A DNA stretch of 64,000 nucleotides from Enterococcus sp. CSURQ0835 (GCF_902706605.1 NZ_CACSLH010000001.1:62001-126000), one strand, 5' to 3'; counted from the stretch's first letter, positions 7,993 through 19,526 are shown. Numbers and translations: made by a program. Notes: a model not told the origin generated them from the letters alone.

Positions 7993-10677
7993 TTACTTAT
8001 CATTATTATACAACATTTTACGTTGGAAAAGTTTAACAATTTCAACAACTGGAATAATCGCAAAGGATACTCCGATCACGATCCCCCATTGGTAACCGTC
8101 TAAGTGAGCTACTCGGAATACGTCGTTTAGTCCTGGTACGATGATGATCACCATCATTAAGACAAAGGACAATAAGATCGCCCAGTTGAAGCTCTTGTTT
8201 CTAAATGGTCCCACTTTGAAAAGAGATTGATGAACTGATTTTACGTTAAAGGCATGGAACAACTGCATCAAACCTAATGTGGCAAAGGCCATCGTCAAGG
8301 CATCGGAATGGATTTCTTGATATGTTGTGTGAACTGGCCACTGGATCGCAGACCAGTAAACGAACAAGACGCTGGCGGCTTCTAAGATCCCTTGGTAAAT
8401 GATGCTGGACAACACGCCGCCTGAAAACAGATTGGAATTTCGGCCCCGCGGTTTGTGTTGCATCAAATCTTTTTCCGCTGGTTCCATTCCTAATGCGATC
8501 GCTGGGAACGTATCGGTTACTAAGTTGATCCATAATAAATGAATCGGTAGCAAGGTATCCCAACCAAACAATGTTGCCAAAAACAAGGTTAACACTTCAC
8601 CTAAGTTGGCAGCCAGTAAATATTGAACGGCTTTTTGAATATTTGAGAAGACTTTTCGACCTTCTTCGACGGCTACGACGATCGTCGCAAAGTTATCATC
8701 GGCTAAGACCATGTCAGACGCGCCTTTAGAAACTTCCGTCCCAGTGATCCCCATACCGATTCCGATATCCGCTTGTTTCAGTGCCGGTGCATCATTGACC
8801 CCGTCACCCGTCATGGCAACGACTTTACCTTCTTTTTGCCACGCTTTAACGATCCGAACTTTATGCTCAGGTGAGACACGCGCGTAAACGGAATACTCGT
8901 CAACTTTTTGCGCGAACTCTTCATCGCTCATTTCGTTTAATTGTGCACCAGTCAAGACGGCATCGTCATCCCCGGCTTTAATGATCCCAAGGCGAGCGGC
9001 GATCGCTTCGGCGGTGTCTTTGTGGTCACCGGTGATCATGATCGGACGGACACCAGCTTCTTTTGCCACACGAACGGCTTCGGCTGCTTCAGCCCGCTCA
9101 GGATCGATCATCCCGACTAGACCCGCAAAGATCAAATCATTTTCTACGATTTCAGATTCCATTTCCACTGGGATCGCATCGGCATATTTGTACGCCATCC
9201 CTAAAACTCGTAACGCTTGTTTGGCCATGTCTTTATTATGGAATAAAATATTTTCTTTTTCGGCTTTGGTCATGTCGATAACTTTGCCATCTAACAAGAC
9301 TTTCGTTGCTCGTTCTAATAAAACATCCGGCGCACCTTTGACCGCGATCAAAAATTTCCCATCCGGCTGCTCATGGATCGTACTCATTAATTTCCGCTCT
9401 GAATCAAAGGGTAATTCTGCGACCCGTGGTTCTGTTTTAACTTGTTCACGGACATCAAAATCGTGGTTCAAGCCAAATTGAACTAATGCTGTTTCCGTTG
9501 GGTCCCCGATCAAGTTCCCCTCCGCTCCGATCTTCGTATCATTGGCGAAGTTCATGATCTTAAGGGCCATGTTATCAGTTGGGATCGTTCCTTTGGCATC
9601 CAGCTGTTCATTGTCCGTGTATAATTTTTCCACGGTCATTTGATTCAAGGTCAATGTCCCTGTTTTATCCGACGCGATAATATCAGTTGAGCCTAATGTT
9701 TCAACGGCTGGCAACTTCCGGATCACGGAATTTCGTTTGGCCATGACTTGCGTTCCTAAAGCCAAAATGATCGTTACGATCGCCGGCAAACCTTCTGGGA
9801 TCGCAGCAACGGCTAATGAGATCGAAGTCAATAACATATCGACCCAAGAAGTCCCATTGATCACGATTCCGACAACAAACATGATGACTGCGATTACGAT
9901 GATGGCGATCGTTAAGAATTTACCTAATTGGTTCAAATTATTTTTCAGCGGTGTTTCAGTTTCATCCGCTTGGGCTAACATACCAGCGATCTTACCGACT
10001 TCAGTGTCCATTCCTGTATTGACCACCACACCAGTTCCCCGGCCGTAAGTGACATTACTGTTAGAGTACGCCATGTTGATCCGATCGCCGATTCCAATCT
10101 CAGCGTCATCTAATACGATCGTTTCTTTTTCAACTGGAACGGATTCACCCGTCAAAGCGGCTTCTTCGATTTTTAATGACCGCGCTTCGATCAAACGGAC
10201 ATCAGCTGGTACTACATCCCCAGCTTCTAGTAACACGATATCTCCAGGAACGAGATCAGTTGATTTGACTGATGTCGTGTGGCCATCGCGCAAGACATTG
10301 GCACTTGGCGTTGACATTTCACGCAACGCTTCAATAGCTTGCTCAGCTTTTGATTCTTGTAAAACACCCATTACGGCATTGATGATCACAACGGCTAAAA
10401 TAATGATCGAATCGACCACTTCATGAGAAACGACGGCAGAGATGATCGCCGCAACGATCAAAACAATGATCATCATATCTTTGAACTGTTCAAAGAAGCG
10501 CACCACCATACTTTTCTTTTCGCCTTCTTCTAGTTCGTTTGGTCCATATGAAGCGATTCGTTTGTCCGCTTCAGCTTGCGTCAGACCATCTTTAGTCGTC
10601 TGCATCTCAGCTAAGACCGTTTTTTCGTCTTCCGTGTAAAACGGCTTCACTAATTGTTGTTTTTTCTCTTCTGACAT
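7993..10677 (-). CDS. P2A-type cation ATPase, probably Ca2+/Mn2+ exporter
   Basis: An 894-aa P-type ATPase of the PMCA/SERCA-like bacterial branch (PacL, YloB, L. lactis YoaB, S. pneumoniae MgtA). Seen in order: an N-terminal cation-ATPase domain, the actuator loop LTGESVPVEKE, the M4 motif IPEGLPAIVT, the phosphorylation site DKTGTLTLNQM, the nucleotide domain with KGAPDVLLERA, the hinge TGDGVNDAPALKQADIGIGMG, and M6 NLVTDTFPAIALG. About ten membrane segments place it in the cytoplasmic membrane. It would be called a calcium ATPase by similarity, but the leader carries what looks like a manganese riboswitch, which points to Mn2+ efflux as a main job. The ATG follows AAGGAGGAAG. Confidence 0.92.
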   Translation of the reverse strand: MSEEKKQQLVKPFYTEDEKTVLAEMQTTKDGLTQAEADKRIASYGPNELEEGEKKSMVVRFFEQFKDMMIIVLIVAAIISAVVSHEVVDSIIILAVVIINAVMGVLQESKAEQAIEALREMSTPSANVLRDGHTTSVKSTDLVPGDIVLLEAGDVVPADVRLIEARSLKIEEAALTGESVPVEKETIVLDDAEIGIGDRINMAYSNSNVTYGRGTGVVVNTGMDTEVGKIAGMLAQADETETPLKNNLNQLGKFLTIAIIVIAVIMFVVGIVINGTSWVDMLLTSISLAVAAIPEGLPAIVTIILALGTQVMAKRNSVIRKLPAVETLGSTDIIASDKTGTLTLNQMTVEKLYTDNEQLDAKGTIPTDNMALKIMNFANDTKIGAEGNLIGDPTETALVQFGLNHDFDVREQVKTEPRVAELPFDSERKLMSTIHEQPDGKFLIAVKGAPDVLLERATKVLLDGKVIDMTKAEKENILFHNKDMAKQALRVLGMAYKYADAIPVEMESEIVENDLIFAGLVGMIDPERAEAAEAVRVAKEAGVRPIMITGDHKDTAEAIAARLGIIKAGDDDAVLTGAQLNEMSDEEFAQKVDEYSVYARVSPEHKVRIVKAWQKEGKVVAMTGDGVNDAPALKQADIGIGMGITGTEVSKGASDMVLADDNFATIVVAVEEGRKVFSNIQKAVQYLLAANLGEVLTLFLATLFGWDTLLPIHLLWINLVTDTFPAIALGMEPAEKDLMQHKPRGRNSNLFSGGVLSSIIYQGILEAASVLFVYWSAIQWPVHTTYQEIHSDALTMAFATLGLMQLFHAFNVKSVHQSLFKVGPFRNKSFNWAILLSFVLMMVIIIVPGLNDVFRVAHLDGYQWGIVIGVSFAIIPVVEIVKLFQRKMLYNNDK

Positions 10678-10752
10678 GTTCTTCCTCCTTCACAAATTTG
10701 CATCACAAGGCCATCTTGATCAAAAAAGCATTGATCACAGCTCTTTCATCGT

Positions 10753-10880
10753 AAAAAAAATAGACTTGTGTATGCGCAAAGAACATACATAAGTCTCACT
10801 ATTTAAGGCAACACCAGAAAATTTTTTTCTTGTTGGTGATGTTGCCACAGCATGTGCTGCTAGTTACTCCCTCATGAATA
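10753..10880 (-). ncRNA. yybP-ykoY-type manganese riboswitch with terminator
   Basis: On the minus strand, the 5' leader of the ATPase gene carries GAGGGAGTA (complement of 10865-10871 plus flank), an internal stem GGCAACATCACC / GGTGTTGCC, and AGTGAGACTTATG. These are the landmarks of the Mn2+-sensing yybP-ykoY class. A closing P1 helix can form between CATGAG (10871-10876) and CTTATG (10788-10793). The same CTTATG strand lies in a 13-bp terminator hairpin (10762-10796) followed by eight T. P1 and terminator are thus mutually exclusive, the layout of a ligand-ON transcriptional switch. The class is assigned from motif memory; a covariance model search would settle it. Confidence 0.78.
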
Positions 10881-10888
10881 CTAACTGA

Positions 10889-10917
10889 ATTATACAAGAG
10901 GGACTCATTAAAATCAA
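10889..10917 (-). promoter_or_regulatory. Promoter of the riboswitch-ATPase transcript
   Basis: TTGATT, a 17-bp spacer and TATAAT (-10 at 10889-10894) lie just upstream of the aptamer on the minus strand. Confidence 0.7.
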
Positions 10918-10927
10918 TCACTTATTG

Positions 10928-11701
10928 TTATCTTTCAGAAATTAAAAGGCTTTCTTTCAAGCTTTTTTGCCAAAAATCAGCAGCGGTTCCTTGCTCCATT
11001 CCCATTACGAATTTTGTTCGGATATCTGGATAATTTTCGGCTAATCGACTCACCAGCTGTTTGATCTCTTCGCGTTTAGTTTTTTTATCGACTGGACACG
11101 GATTGAACACGACCGGTAATTCCTCCCGCGCCACAAAACGAATGATTTGTTTTTCTGGTAAATAGATCATGGGACGGATCAATGAAATTTGATTTTTACT
11201 CAAGTAACTGATCGGCTCAAAACTATTCAAGCGGCCATGAAATAAAAAATTCATAAAATACGTCTCAATGGCATCATCTACATGATGACCCAGCGCGACT
11301 TTTTGACAGCCTAACTCCCGAGCGCGATGATACAAGTACCCACGGCGCAATTTAGCACATAATGAACACGGACTTTTTTCTTGCCGAATATCAAAAACGA
11401 CTTTTGCGATGTTAGTCGGGACGATCTCAAGTTCATATCCAAGTTCATGGACAAATGTTGCTAACGGCGAAAGATCGCAGTCAGCAAAGCCCATATCTAA
11501 CGTGATCGGGACTAACTCAAAATCAAAACCTAAGCGGCGCTGGCGTTTGATTTGATCTAAAAAACACAACAAGCTCGTACTGTCTTTGCCACCGCTCATC
11601 CCAACGGCGACTTTTTCACCTGGTTTGATCAGCTGATGATTTAAAATCGCCCGGCGGATCGGATTATAAAAGTTTTGATTATCTTTCTTCTTAAAACTCA
11701 T
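10928..11701 (-). CDS. TtcA-family PP-loop ATPase (tRNA thiolation-like)
   Basis: A 257-aa N-type ATP pyrophosphatase. The PP-loop VGMSGGKDSTSLL lies near the N-terminus, then the CxxC pair CSLCAKLRRG, and ALGHHVDDAIETYFMNFLF, as in TtcA (2-thiocytidine-32 tRNA) and related sulfur-transfer enzymes. A third Cys lies in VFNPCPVDKK. The chosen start is the ATG at 11701 (MSFKKKDNQN), which has AAGGAGC 8 nt upstream; an in-frame ATG at 11719 would put that ribosome site inside the gene. It overlaps or abuts the upstream sulfatase-like gene. tRNA 2-thiolation is an inference from the family. Confidence 0.82.
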   Translation of the reverse strand: MSFKKKDNQNFYNPIRRAILNHQLIKPGEKVAVGMSGGKDSTSLLCFLDQIKRQRRLGFDFELVPITLDMGFADCDLSPLATFVHELGYELEIVPTNIAKVVFDIRQEKSPCSLCAKLRRGYLYHRARELGCQKVALGHHVDDAIETYFMNFLFHGRLNSFEPISYLSKNQISLIRPMIYLPEKQIIRFVAREELPVVFNPCPVDKKTKREEIKQLVSRLAENYPDIRTKFVMGMEQGTAADFWQKSLKESLLISER

Positions 11702-11711
11702 CCTGTGCTCC

Positions 11712-13691
11712 TTAGTCAAAAAATTTCGCTTGCAGGCTGTACTGCTGGCCAGCTACGATATCATATTGGATCAATTGGTACTCATGGTACACTTTTTGTT
11801 GTGCCGCAGTCAATCGCAGTTCTTTGCGCCACTTACCTTTTTGATAAACGAGTTGCTTTTCAAAGGCTGGTACACTTGTTTGTAACGTACTTTGCAATTG
11901 ATTGAAGCCAGTCACTTGTAAACCACTTTGATCAAACAGTTCATTTTGATAATAAAATGGACTGATAATCGCATGATGCTGCTGACTATTTTGTAGACGA
12001 TGGCGATTATCATAAAATAAAAATTCCGTCTGGTGCAAGTTAGCGGTAGAATTTTTTGCTTGGATCGCCTCGCTGTAAATTCCCGGCAAGTGATCGCCCC
12101 AAAAGACGACCAGCGTTCGTTTAGGCAACTGATCTAGCTTTGCCAAAAAATTTTTTAACGCGGTGCTGCTGTACGCAATATCTTGTAAATAATTGTTAAC
12201 CGTCGCGTTGTTGTCGCCAAATGCACGATACGGGATCTGTTGGTACTTATCCGCATATGGCATGTGAGTCTGCATCGTAACTAAATGAACGAATTGCGGT
12301 GCTTTTTTATTCAAGAGCTTCAAGATTTGCTGGTACGCTGCTTCATCTGAGATATACGGATTATGTTCAAGTTTCTTTTTGAATTGGATCGTATCTTGAT
12401 CTAAAAACTGATCAAACCCTAACCGATCATAAACAGTTTGCCGTTTATACATCGACGTGTTATACGGATGGATCGCAGTCGTTTGATAATGTTGAGTCTT
12501 CAAACGCGAGACGAGCGAAGGAAATTTTTCCAGCTTCGGCAACAGCTGCGTGTAAGGCGTCGTCAATTGCGGATTAAACAGCGCCATTGAAAAACCAGTC
12601 AACGCTTCAAATTCAATATTAGCCGTGCCGCCACCGTAATTTTGCGAGAGCATCTGTCCGCTGTAAGTTTGTTGCGCGACGTACCGGTAATCTACCAGCG
12701 GATCGCCCCCAGCTATCGTCAACCCTTTCAGCCGTGCCGGATCAGAAAAACTTTCACTCATCACATAAATGATATTGGGCTTTTCTTCACTGCGGTCTTG
12801 ATTGACTTGAGCTGCTTTTTTGTCGTAATTCGTAGTGATCTGTTGAATTTTTTGTTTGGAATAATCTTTCGGTTTAGCCATCGGATCGATTTTTAAATTA
12901 TATAAAAAGCCGCCCATAAACCCGGTATTATAATAATTCATCTTTTGACTGTAAGGAATCCACAGCGCTGTTTGGTTGTACGCTTTACGCAAAATATTTT
13001 GCGGATTATTGAACGTATTGATGTAGCCCAGTAAAACCGTTGCCAGCAAAAAGATTCCGGCGCGGATAAATTGGTTTTTTTTTGGTAAACGAAAACTTCG
13101 GTACAGGCCCCAAATTATCACCACTACTCCCGCCAGCAATAATCCTAGATAGGCTAAAAAAGGTCCCGTCCCTAAAATATCTTTCAGCATTTTAAACGCA
13201 GTGATCATCTTCAAATCATCTGGATAGATCGGCTCCATCCGATATTTCATTTTTAAAAAATTAGCCACTCCGACACCAATAACTGTTAGCAAGTAGGTTG
13301 CTGCCCCCCACAACCATGAGCCTAAAAAACTAGCCAAAAAACTATAGAACACTAGCAACACAAAACAACCTAAGAAAAATTTTTCCGTGTGCCATGAAAA
13401 AGCAAATTTAAAGGCCAAGCTAAACGAAAATTGATTTTGACACAATTGTAAAAATAAATTCGATCCGATGATCAAAAACAAAGCCGCGAGTAATTGATAC
13501 AATCGTTTTGAACGTAAGATAATTTTGATTTTTTTGATAAAAGCCAACTCCTGTCTGGAGATTATTTTAGCGATTTGCAAGAAAGAAGTAAAGCAGCTTT
13601 CTAAACTCATTTTATTTTCGTAAAAAAACAGGTAATCTGAAAAATTTTTCTCACCAAAAAAAGCGCGATCGATTTGCCCTATGTTTCCCAT
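11712..13691 (-). CDS. LTA synthase-like sulfatase-fold membrane protein
   Basis: A membrane protein of about 659 aa with five or so N-terminal helices (residues ~50-220) and an extracellular alkaline-phosphatase/sulfatase domain. The catalytic Thr region GGGTANIEFEALTG follows PNIIYVMSESFSDP, and metal-site residues are seen in VVFWGDHLPGIY. Such proteins transfer glycerol phosphate from phosphatidylglycerol onto lipid or polysaccharide carriers (LtaS, YfnI and related enzymes). The start is uncertain: the ATG at 13691 has only a weak site, and a second ATG lies 27 codons later. It follows nadE by about 70 bp on the same strand and ends against the PP-loop gene. It may be a secondary LTA synthase or a polysaccharide decorating enzyme rather than the main LtaS. 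Confidence 0.8.
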   Translation of the reverse strand: MGNIGQIDRAFFGEKNFSDYLFFYENKMSLESCFTSFLQIAKIISRQELAFIKKIKIILRSKRLYQLLAALFLIIGSNLFLQLCQNQFSFSLAFKFAFSWHTEKFFLGCFVLLVFYSFLASFLGSWLWGAATYLLTVIGVGVANFLKMKYRMEPIYPDDLKMITAFKMLKDILGTGPFLAYLGLLLAGVVVIIWGLYRSFRLPKKNQFIRAGIFLLATVLLGYINTFNNPQNILRKAYNQTALWIPYSQKMNYYNTGFMGGFLYNLKIDPMAKPKDYSKQKIQQITTNYDKKAAQVNQDRSEEKPNIIYVMSESFSDPARLKGLTIAGGDPLVDYRYVAQQTYSGQMLSQNYGGGTANIEFEALTGFSMALFNPQLTTPYTQLLPKLEKFPSLVSRLKTQHYQTTAIHPYNTSMYKRQTVYDRLGFDQFLDQDTIQFKKKLEHNPYISDEAAYQQILKLLNKKAPQFVHLVTMQTHMPYADKYQQIPYRAFGDNNATVNNYLQDIAYSSTALKNFLAKLDQLPKRTLVVFWGDHLPGIYSEAIQAKNSTANLHQTEFLFYDNRHRLQNSQQHHAIISPFYYQNELFDQSGLQVTGFNQLQSTLQTSVPAFEKQLVYQKGKWRKELRLTAAQQKVYHEYQLIQYDIVAGQQYSLQAKFFD

Positions 13692-13759
13692 GGCTCATCG
13701 TTCACACTTTACTTCGTTTCATGATCAGCTGTTGGCTTTATCACGGATTGAAGAACAAT

Positions 13760-14587
13760 TTATTTTTTCCAAAAATCATCCAACAGTGAGATCGGCAAAT
13801 GACGTTTATGCTGCGTCTTGTGCCACCAACTTTCGATCACTTGTTGCGCTTTTGGATCGATCTGCTTGCCTTCTAAATAATCATCGATATTGTCATAGGT
13901 TACGCCTAATGCGACTTCATCGGAAACGAGAGGCTTTCCATCTTCCAAATCAGCTGTCGGAATTTTTTGATAGATCGCTGCTTCAGCTCCAAGTTCTTTT
14001 AACAACATTTTGCCTTGACGTTTATTCAAACGAAACAGCGGTAAAATATCCGCACCGCCATCGCCAAATTTCGTGAAAAAGCCGGTGATGTTTTCAGCGG
14101 CGTGGTCTGTTCCGATCACAGCGCCGCTTTTAGCACCTGCGATCGCGTATTGTGTGATCATCCGTTGACGGGCTTTGATATTTCCTTTATTAAAATCGCT
14201 GATCGCTACGCCAGCTGTTTCCAAGGCGGTAACTTGGGCATCAACAGCAGCTTTGATATTAACGACTAAGCTAACATCCGGCTCAATAAATTTCAAAGCA
14301 CGGACTGCATCGGCTTCGTCTGCTTGTTCGCCATACGGCAAGCGGACTGCGATGAATTGATAGGCTGGATCTTTTGTTTCTGCTCGCAATTCAGTTAGGG
14401 CAAGTTGCGCTAACTTTCCAGCTAGTGATGAGTCTTGTCCGCCGCTGATCCCTAAGACCAATGTTTTTAAAAACGGGTAAGTCGTCAAATATTCTTTTAG
14501 AAAATCGATACTCTTACGAATCTCTGCTTTTGGTTCAATGACTGGCTTCACACCGAGTTCGGCAATGATTTCTTGTTGTAATGTCAT
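13760..14587 (-). CDS. nadE: NH3-dependent NAD+ synthetase
   Basis: A 275-aa N-type ATP pyrophosphatase that amidates deamido-NAD with ammonia, the last step of NAD+ synthesis. The P-loop [19 protein letters not shown] is clear, followed by [24 protein letters not shown], and [19 protein letters not shown]. There is no glutaminase domain, as usual for the short bacterial form. Its ATG overlaps the stop of pncB in an ATGA arrangement, so the two are translationally coupled. Together they turn nicotinic acid into NAD+, which suggests reliance on niacin salvage; no de novo nad genes are in view. Confidence 0.95.
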   Translation of the reverse strand: MTLQQEIIAELGVKPVIEPKAEIRKSIDFLKEYLTTYPFLKTLVLGISGGQDSSLAGKLAQLALTELRAETKDPAYQFIAVRLPYGEQADEADAVRALKFIEPDVSLVVNIKAAVDAQVTALETAGVAISDFNKGNIKARQRMITQYAIAGAKSGAVIGTDHAAENITGFFTKFGDGGADILPLFRLNKRQGKMLLKELGAEAAIYQKIPTADLEDGKPLVSDEVALGVTYDNIDDYLEGKQIDPKAQQVIESWWHKTQHKRHLPISLLDDFWKK

Positions 14588-16077
14588 GAAAAATCTCCTT
14601 CCAGCTTCGGTTGCATCTCGCTCACTTGCTTGCGGACTTTTTCGATCGTTTTGATCTTATGGTTCCAGCAATCAGTCGACAGATCAACTGGATATTTTTG
14701 GGGATTCAAGTCGCGCTTGTACTCTTCCCACAGTGAATCTAGATTATCATACGCATTTTGTTTAACATCTTCTAAGTCTGGCAAATCATAGACTCGTTCG
14801 CCTTTAACGTAGATCTCTTGCAAGATCGGACGCGCATTAAAATTACGAACCGTTTTATTGATGAACGTATGGATCGGATGGAACATATAGATCTCATCTT
14901 CTTCTCGCGGATCTTCATCCCACAAAGTCACATAATCGCCTTCTGATTTTCCATCAGATTCGCGAGTGATCCGCCAAACTTGTTTTTTACCTGGCGTCGT
15001 AACTTTTTCAGCATTGTTAGATAATTTGATCGTATCGATCATCTGGCCCGCTTCATTTTCAATTGAGACCAATTTGAAGACAGCTCCGAGTGCTGGTTGA
15101 TCGTAAGCGGTGATCAGTTTCGTTCCCACACCCCAGACATCGATCTTAGCGTGTTGCATCTTCAAGTTTAAAATCGTACTCTCATCAAGGTCATTAGAAG
15201 CGTAGATCTTGGCTTCTGTGAATCCAGCTTCATCTAATTGTTGGCGGACACGTTTGGAGATATACGCCATGTCGCCGCTATCGATTCGCACGCCTAAGAA
15301 ATTAATCTTCTCGCCCATTTCTTTTGCGACTCGAATCGCATTTGGCACACCCGAATTCAACGTGTCATACGTGTCCACTAAAAAGACACAATCTCGATGG
15401 GTCTCAGCATACGCTTTAAAGGCTTCGTAATCATTTCCGTAAGATTGGACTAATGAATGAGCGTGGGTCCCACTGTCAGGAATTCCAAAAATCTTACCGG
15501 CGCGCACGTTACTCGTGGCGTCTGCACCACCGATGTAAGCAGCCCGCGTGCCCCATAAAGCCGCATCTAATTCTTGTGCCCGGCGCGTCCCAAATTCTAA
15601 CAACGGATCGTCTCCAATCACAGATTTGATCCGTGCCGCTTTAGTAGCGATCAGCGTTTGGAAATTCACGATATTCAACAGTGCGGTCTCCACTAGCTGG
15701 CATTGCAACAGCGGACCTTCTACTTGAATGATCGGTTCATTGCTAAAGACCAATTCCCCTTCAACTGCTGAACGGACCGTACAAGCAAATTTAAAATTCC
15801 GCAAATATTCGATGAATTCCGCTGGGTAGTGTTCCACTTCGGTTAAATAATCTAAGTCGCTTTGACTGAAAGACAACGTTTCAAAGTAGTTGACTAAGCG
15901 CTCCAACCCAGCAAAGATGACATAGCCGTTATCAAATGGCATCTTGCGAAAATAGCATTCAAAGACTGCGTGGAGATCTGCCCGACCCGTCTCCCAATAC
16001 GTCTTCATCATATTGATTTGATACAGATCCGTGTGTAACGTTAAACTGTCATCTTCGTATAACTTTCTCATGGTCAT
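14584..16077 (-). CDS. pncB: Nicotinate phosphoribosyltransferase
   Basis: A 497-aa NAPRTase, Gram-positive type, that makes nicotinate mononucleotide from nicotinic acid and PRPP. Diagnostic parts are [39 protein letters not shown] (with the catalytic His position replaced by the family's usual pattern further on: [12 protein letters not shown]), [17 protein letters not shown] and [16 protein letters not shown]. The ATG at 16077 follows AGGAGCC. A TATAAT lies about 30 bp upstream. It is translationally coupled to nadE in a salvage operon. Confidence 0.95.
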   Translation of the reverse strand: MTMRKLYEDDSLTLHTDLYQINMMKTYWETGRADLHAVFECYFRKMPFDNGYVIFAGLERLVNYFETLSFSQSDLDYLTEVEHYPAEFIEYLRNFKFACTVRSAVEGELVFSNEPIIQVEGPLLQCQLVETALLNIVNFQTLIATKAARIKSVIGDDPLLEFGTRRAQELDAALWGTRAAYIGGADATSNVRAGKIFGIPDSGTHAHSLVQSYGNDYEAFKAYAETHRDCVFLVDTYDTLNSGVPNAIRVAKEMGEKINFLGVRIDSGDMAYISKRVRQQLDEAGFTEAKIYASNDLDESTILNLKMQHAKIDVWGVGTKLITAYDQPALGAVFKLVSIENEAGQMIDTIKLSNNAEKVTTPGKKQVWRITRESDGKSEGDYVTLWDEDPREEDEIYMFHPIHTFINKTVRNFNARPILQEIYVKGERVYDLPDLEDVKQNAYDNLDSLWEEYKRDLNPQKYPVDLSTDCWNHKIKTIEKVRKQVSEMQPKLEGDFS

Positions 16078-16164
16078 GTTAGGCTCCTCATTTTTTAATT
16101 ACATTTATTATAACAAAAAAAGACGACGCGACAAAAAGTTTTGACGCACCGCCTGCTGGTTAAC

Positions 16165-16521
16165 TCATGCTTTGACTTGGTAGTCCACCATGATGATATC
16201 TTTATAATGATACTTTGGTCGGATGCCAGCTTCTAAAACGTGTTGCTTATAGCCGACATCTACCGTCACATCTTTACGATCGACTTTCAGTACACGATGG
16301 ATGATCGTATCTACTTCGTTGTGGCTGATTTTTCGGTAACGGTTCAGCAGTAACAAACTGATTTTATCGTAACGATCTAAATAAACGATATTGGTTCGAT
16401 CGTAAGAATATAATTTATACAATTTGATCGCTTCTTCATTTTCGATCGCATATTTAGAAATATTGGGATAAAGCGTTTCAAGATTCATATTTTTACTGAT
16501 TGGGGTCTCAATAAGTTTCAT
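16165..16521 (-). CDS. Conserved hypothetical, DUF1827-like
   Basis: A 118-aa soluble protein, mixed alpha/beta, with Tyr- and Ile-rich strands (KLYKLYSYDRTNIVYLDRYD) and KISHNEVDTIIHRVLKV in the middle. The size, the MKLIET start and the layout recall the DUF1827 family of lactic acid bacteria, but this is from memory and not certain. No Cys, signal or membrane segment. The ATG at 16521 has an AGGAGG site. It precedes pncB on the same strand with about 90 bp between them, which includes a promoter-like TATAAT, so it is probably transcribed separately. Function unknown. Confidence 0.7.
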   Translation of the reverse strand: MKLIETPISKNMNLETLYPNISKYAIENEEAIKLYKLYSYDRTNIVYLDRYDKISLLLLNRYRKISHNEVDTIIHRVLKVDRKDVTVDVGYKQHVLEAGIRPKYHYKDIIMVDYQVKA

Positions 16522-16687
16522 CTGATTTCCTCCTACTTTTTCTTTTTATTTTACCACGTTCTGCCAACTTGCGACAGGTTTTGGTCTAGACTTCAAAAAA
16601 ATTGTGAAAAAAAAGTGTGTTGCACAAACGACTCAGCTTATAAAAATCAGCTCCACTTCCGATCGAGCTACTTTGCTTTCACAAAAT

Positions 16688-16722
16688 AAAAAAAGACGAG
16701 ACCGAAAATTTTCAGTCTCGCC
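16688..16722 (-). terminator. Rho-independent terminator after groEL
   Basis: Stem GGCGAGACTGAAAA / TTTTCGGTCTCGTC (minus strand) followed by seven T, right after the groEL stop. Confidence 0.88.
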
Positions 16723-16734
16723 ACTTGTGTTAAA

Positions 16735-18378
<1,644 letters not shown>

Positions 18379-18391
18379 TCAAAAATTTATT

Positions 18392-18676
18392 TTACGCTAC
18401 GATTGCCATGATATCTTTGGCAGAAATAATCAAATATTCGGTTCCTTCGAACTTCACTTCTGTTCCAGAATATTTTTCAAACATTACTGTATCACCGACG
18501 GCTACTGGCATTGGTGCTTTTTGTCCGTTGTCTAATGTCTTGCCTTCACCAACTGCGACCACTTTAGCCGTTTGTGGTTTTTCTTTAGCGGCAGACGCTA
18601 ATACGATCCCGCCGACTGTTTTTTCTTCTTCTTCAGTGACTTCAAGAATCACGCGATCACCTAATGGTTTTAACAC
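18392..18676 (-). CDS. groES: Co-chaperonin GroES (10 kDa)
   Basis: The 94-aa lid subunit of the chaperonin. Landmarks are [12 protein letters not shown] at the start, the mobile loop [20 protein letters not shown] and [18 protein letters not shown]. The likely start is the GTG at 18676, with GGAGGG 7 nt upstream; an ATG five codons earlier overlaps that ribosome site and would add a non-homologous MEGFI extension. It is first gene of groESL. Confidence 0.95.
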   Translation of the reverse strand: MLKPLGDRVILEVTEEEEKTVGGIVLASAAKEKPQTAKVVAVGEGKTLDNGQKAPMPVAVGDTVMFEKYSGTEVKFEGTEYLIISAKDIMAIVA

Positions 18677-18712
18677 GATAAATCCCTCCAAATAGTAATG
18701 AATTGAATTTCA

Positions 18713-18739
18713 TTAGCACTCTTAATCTCAGAGTGCTAA
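18713..18739. promoter_or_regulatory. CIRCE operator (HrcA site)
   Basis: A perfect inverted repeat TTAGCACTC-N9-GAGTGCTAA between the groES promoter and its ribosome site. HrcA binding here represses groESL; heat shock relieves it. The hrcA gene is not in the window. Confidence 0.98.
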
Positions 18740-18751
18740 CTTACATTCCCT

Positions 18752-18780
18752 ATCATACTCATTTTCGAATTTTTTTGCAA
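18752..18780 (-). promoter_or_regulatory. groESL promoter
   Basis: TTGCAA (18775-18780), a 17-bp spacer and TATGAT (18752-18757) on the minus strand, immediately upstream of CIRCE. It is a vegetative SigA-type promoter, as usual for HrcA-controlled operons. Confidence 0.85.
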
Positions 18781-18872
18781 GTCATTCACTGCTATTTTTT
18801 TCAAATTTCTTTTAAAGTCGTCTCAACCAAGGTATGCTATAATCAGATCAACTTGCTGGAAAGGATTTTAAT

Positions 18873-19526
18873 ATGAAAAGTAAAACGTATAGCTTTTGGA
18901 CGCTCATCACGTACGGATTAGTCTTAGTCGCTCCGGTTTTTTTCGTCCAATTCATTCACATCAATGCCAATCAAAATATTCAGCTCGCCACGATCGCCTT
19001 CATTATCGGCGCGATGCTGCTACTTACTTATTTGAAAAAAAGTCAGCCACTAGCGTTAGAACAAAAACAACTATCGACTGGAAAAGCAATCGCATGGGGC
19101 TTAGCGGGCATTCCGTTGTCACTTACCTTACAACTGTTGATCTTACAAATCGAGCAGCAGTTTTTCGGACAACAAGGTGCTTCTGCTAACACGCAAAATA
19201 TCGTCTCGTTGATCCAAGAAAATATGATTTTTATTTTAGCAACGACGATCGCCGGTCCCATCATGGAAGAACTCGTTTTTCGGCGCGCGATCTTTGGCAC
19301 CTTGCAGCAGCGATTTGGTTTTATCGTGCCAGCTCTTTTAAGTTCAGCGCTCTTTTCATTAGCTCACAACGATGGTCATTATTTATTGTACGGCGGACTA
19401 GGTATTTTTTTCTGTTGGCTCTATCAACATACGGGAAAAATTTGGACCTCGATGCTCACCCACGTGGGGATGAACTTATTAGTGGTCATGACGCAACTTG
19501 CGGTGCACGCGAATCTCCCACGCTAG
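18873..19526 (+). CDS. CPBP family intramembrane metalloprotease
   Basis: A 217-aa membrane protein with about six helices and the three CPBP/Abi motifs: GPIMEELVFRRAIFG (Glu-Glu-x3-Arg), ALFSLAHNDG (His) and SMLTHVGMN (His/Asn). These proteins are Rce1-like membrane proteases; some protect against or process bacteriocins, but most are uncharacterised. It is divergent from groESL and close to it, a neighbourhood seen in several lactic acid bacteria. The ATG follows GGAAAGGA. It is a single-gene unit with a TATAAT at 18838. Confidence 0.87.
   Translation: MKSKTYSFWTLITYGLVLVAPVFFVQFIHINANQNIQLATIAFIIGAMLLLTYLKKSQPLALEQKQLSTGKAIAWGLAGIPLSLTLQLLILQIEQQFFGQQGASANTQNIVSLIQENMIFILATTIAGPIMEELVFRRAIFGTLQQRFGFIVPALLSSALFSLAHNDGHYLLYGGLGIFFCWLYQHTGKIWTSMLTHVGMNLLVVMTQLAVHANLPR

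Noticed and set aside
9737-10048. Long antisense ORFs opposite the P-type ATPase, groEL and walK genes
   Set aside because: They are mirror frames of strongly conserved genes, with low-complexity Ser/Thr/Ile composition and no ribosome sites.
18677-18691. ATG start giving GroES an MEGFI extension
   Set aside because: This ATG overlaps the ribosome site, and the GTG at 18676 gives the standard 94-aa GroES.
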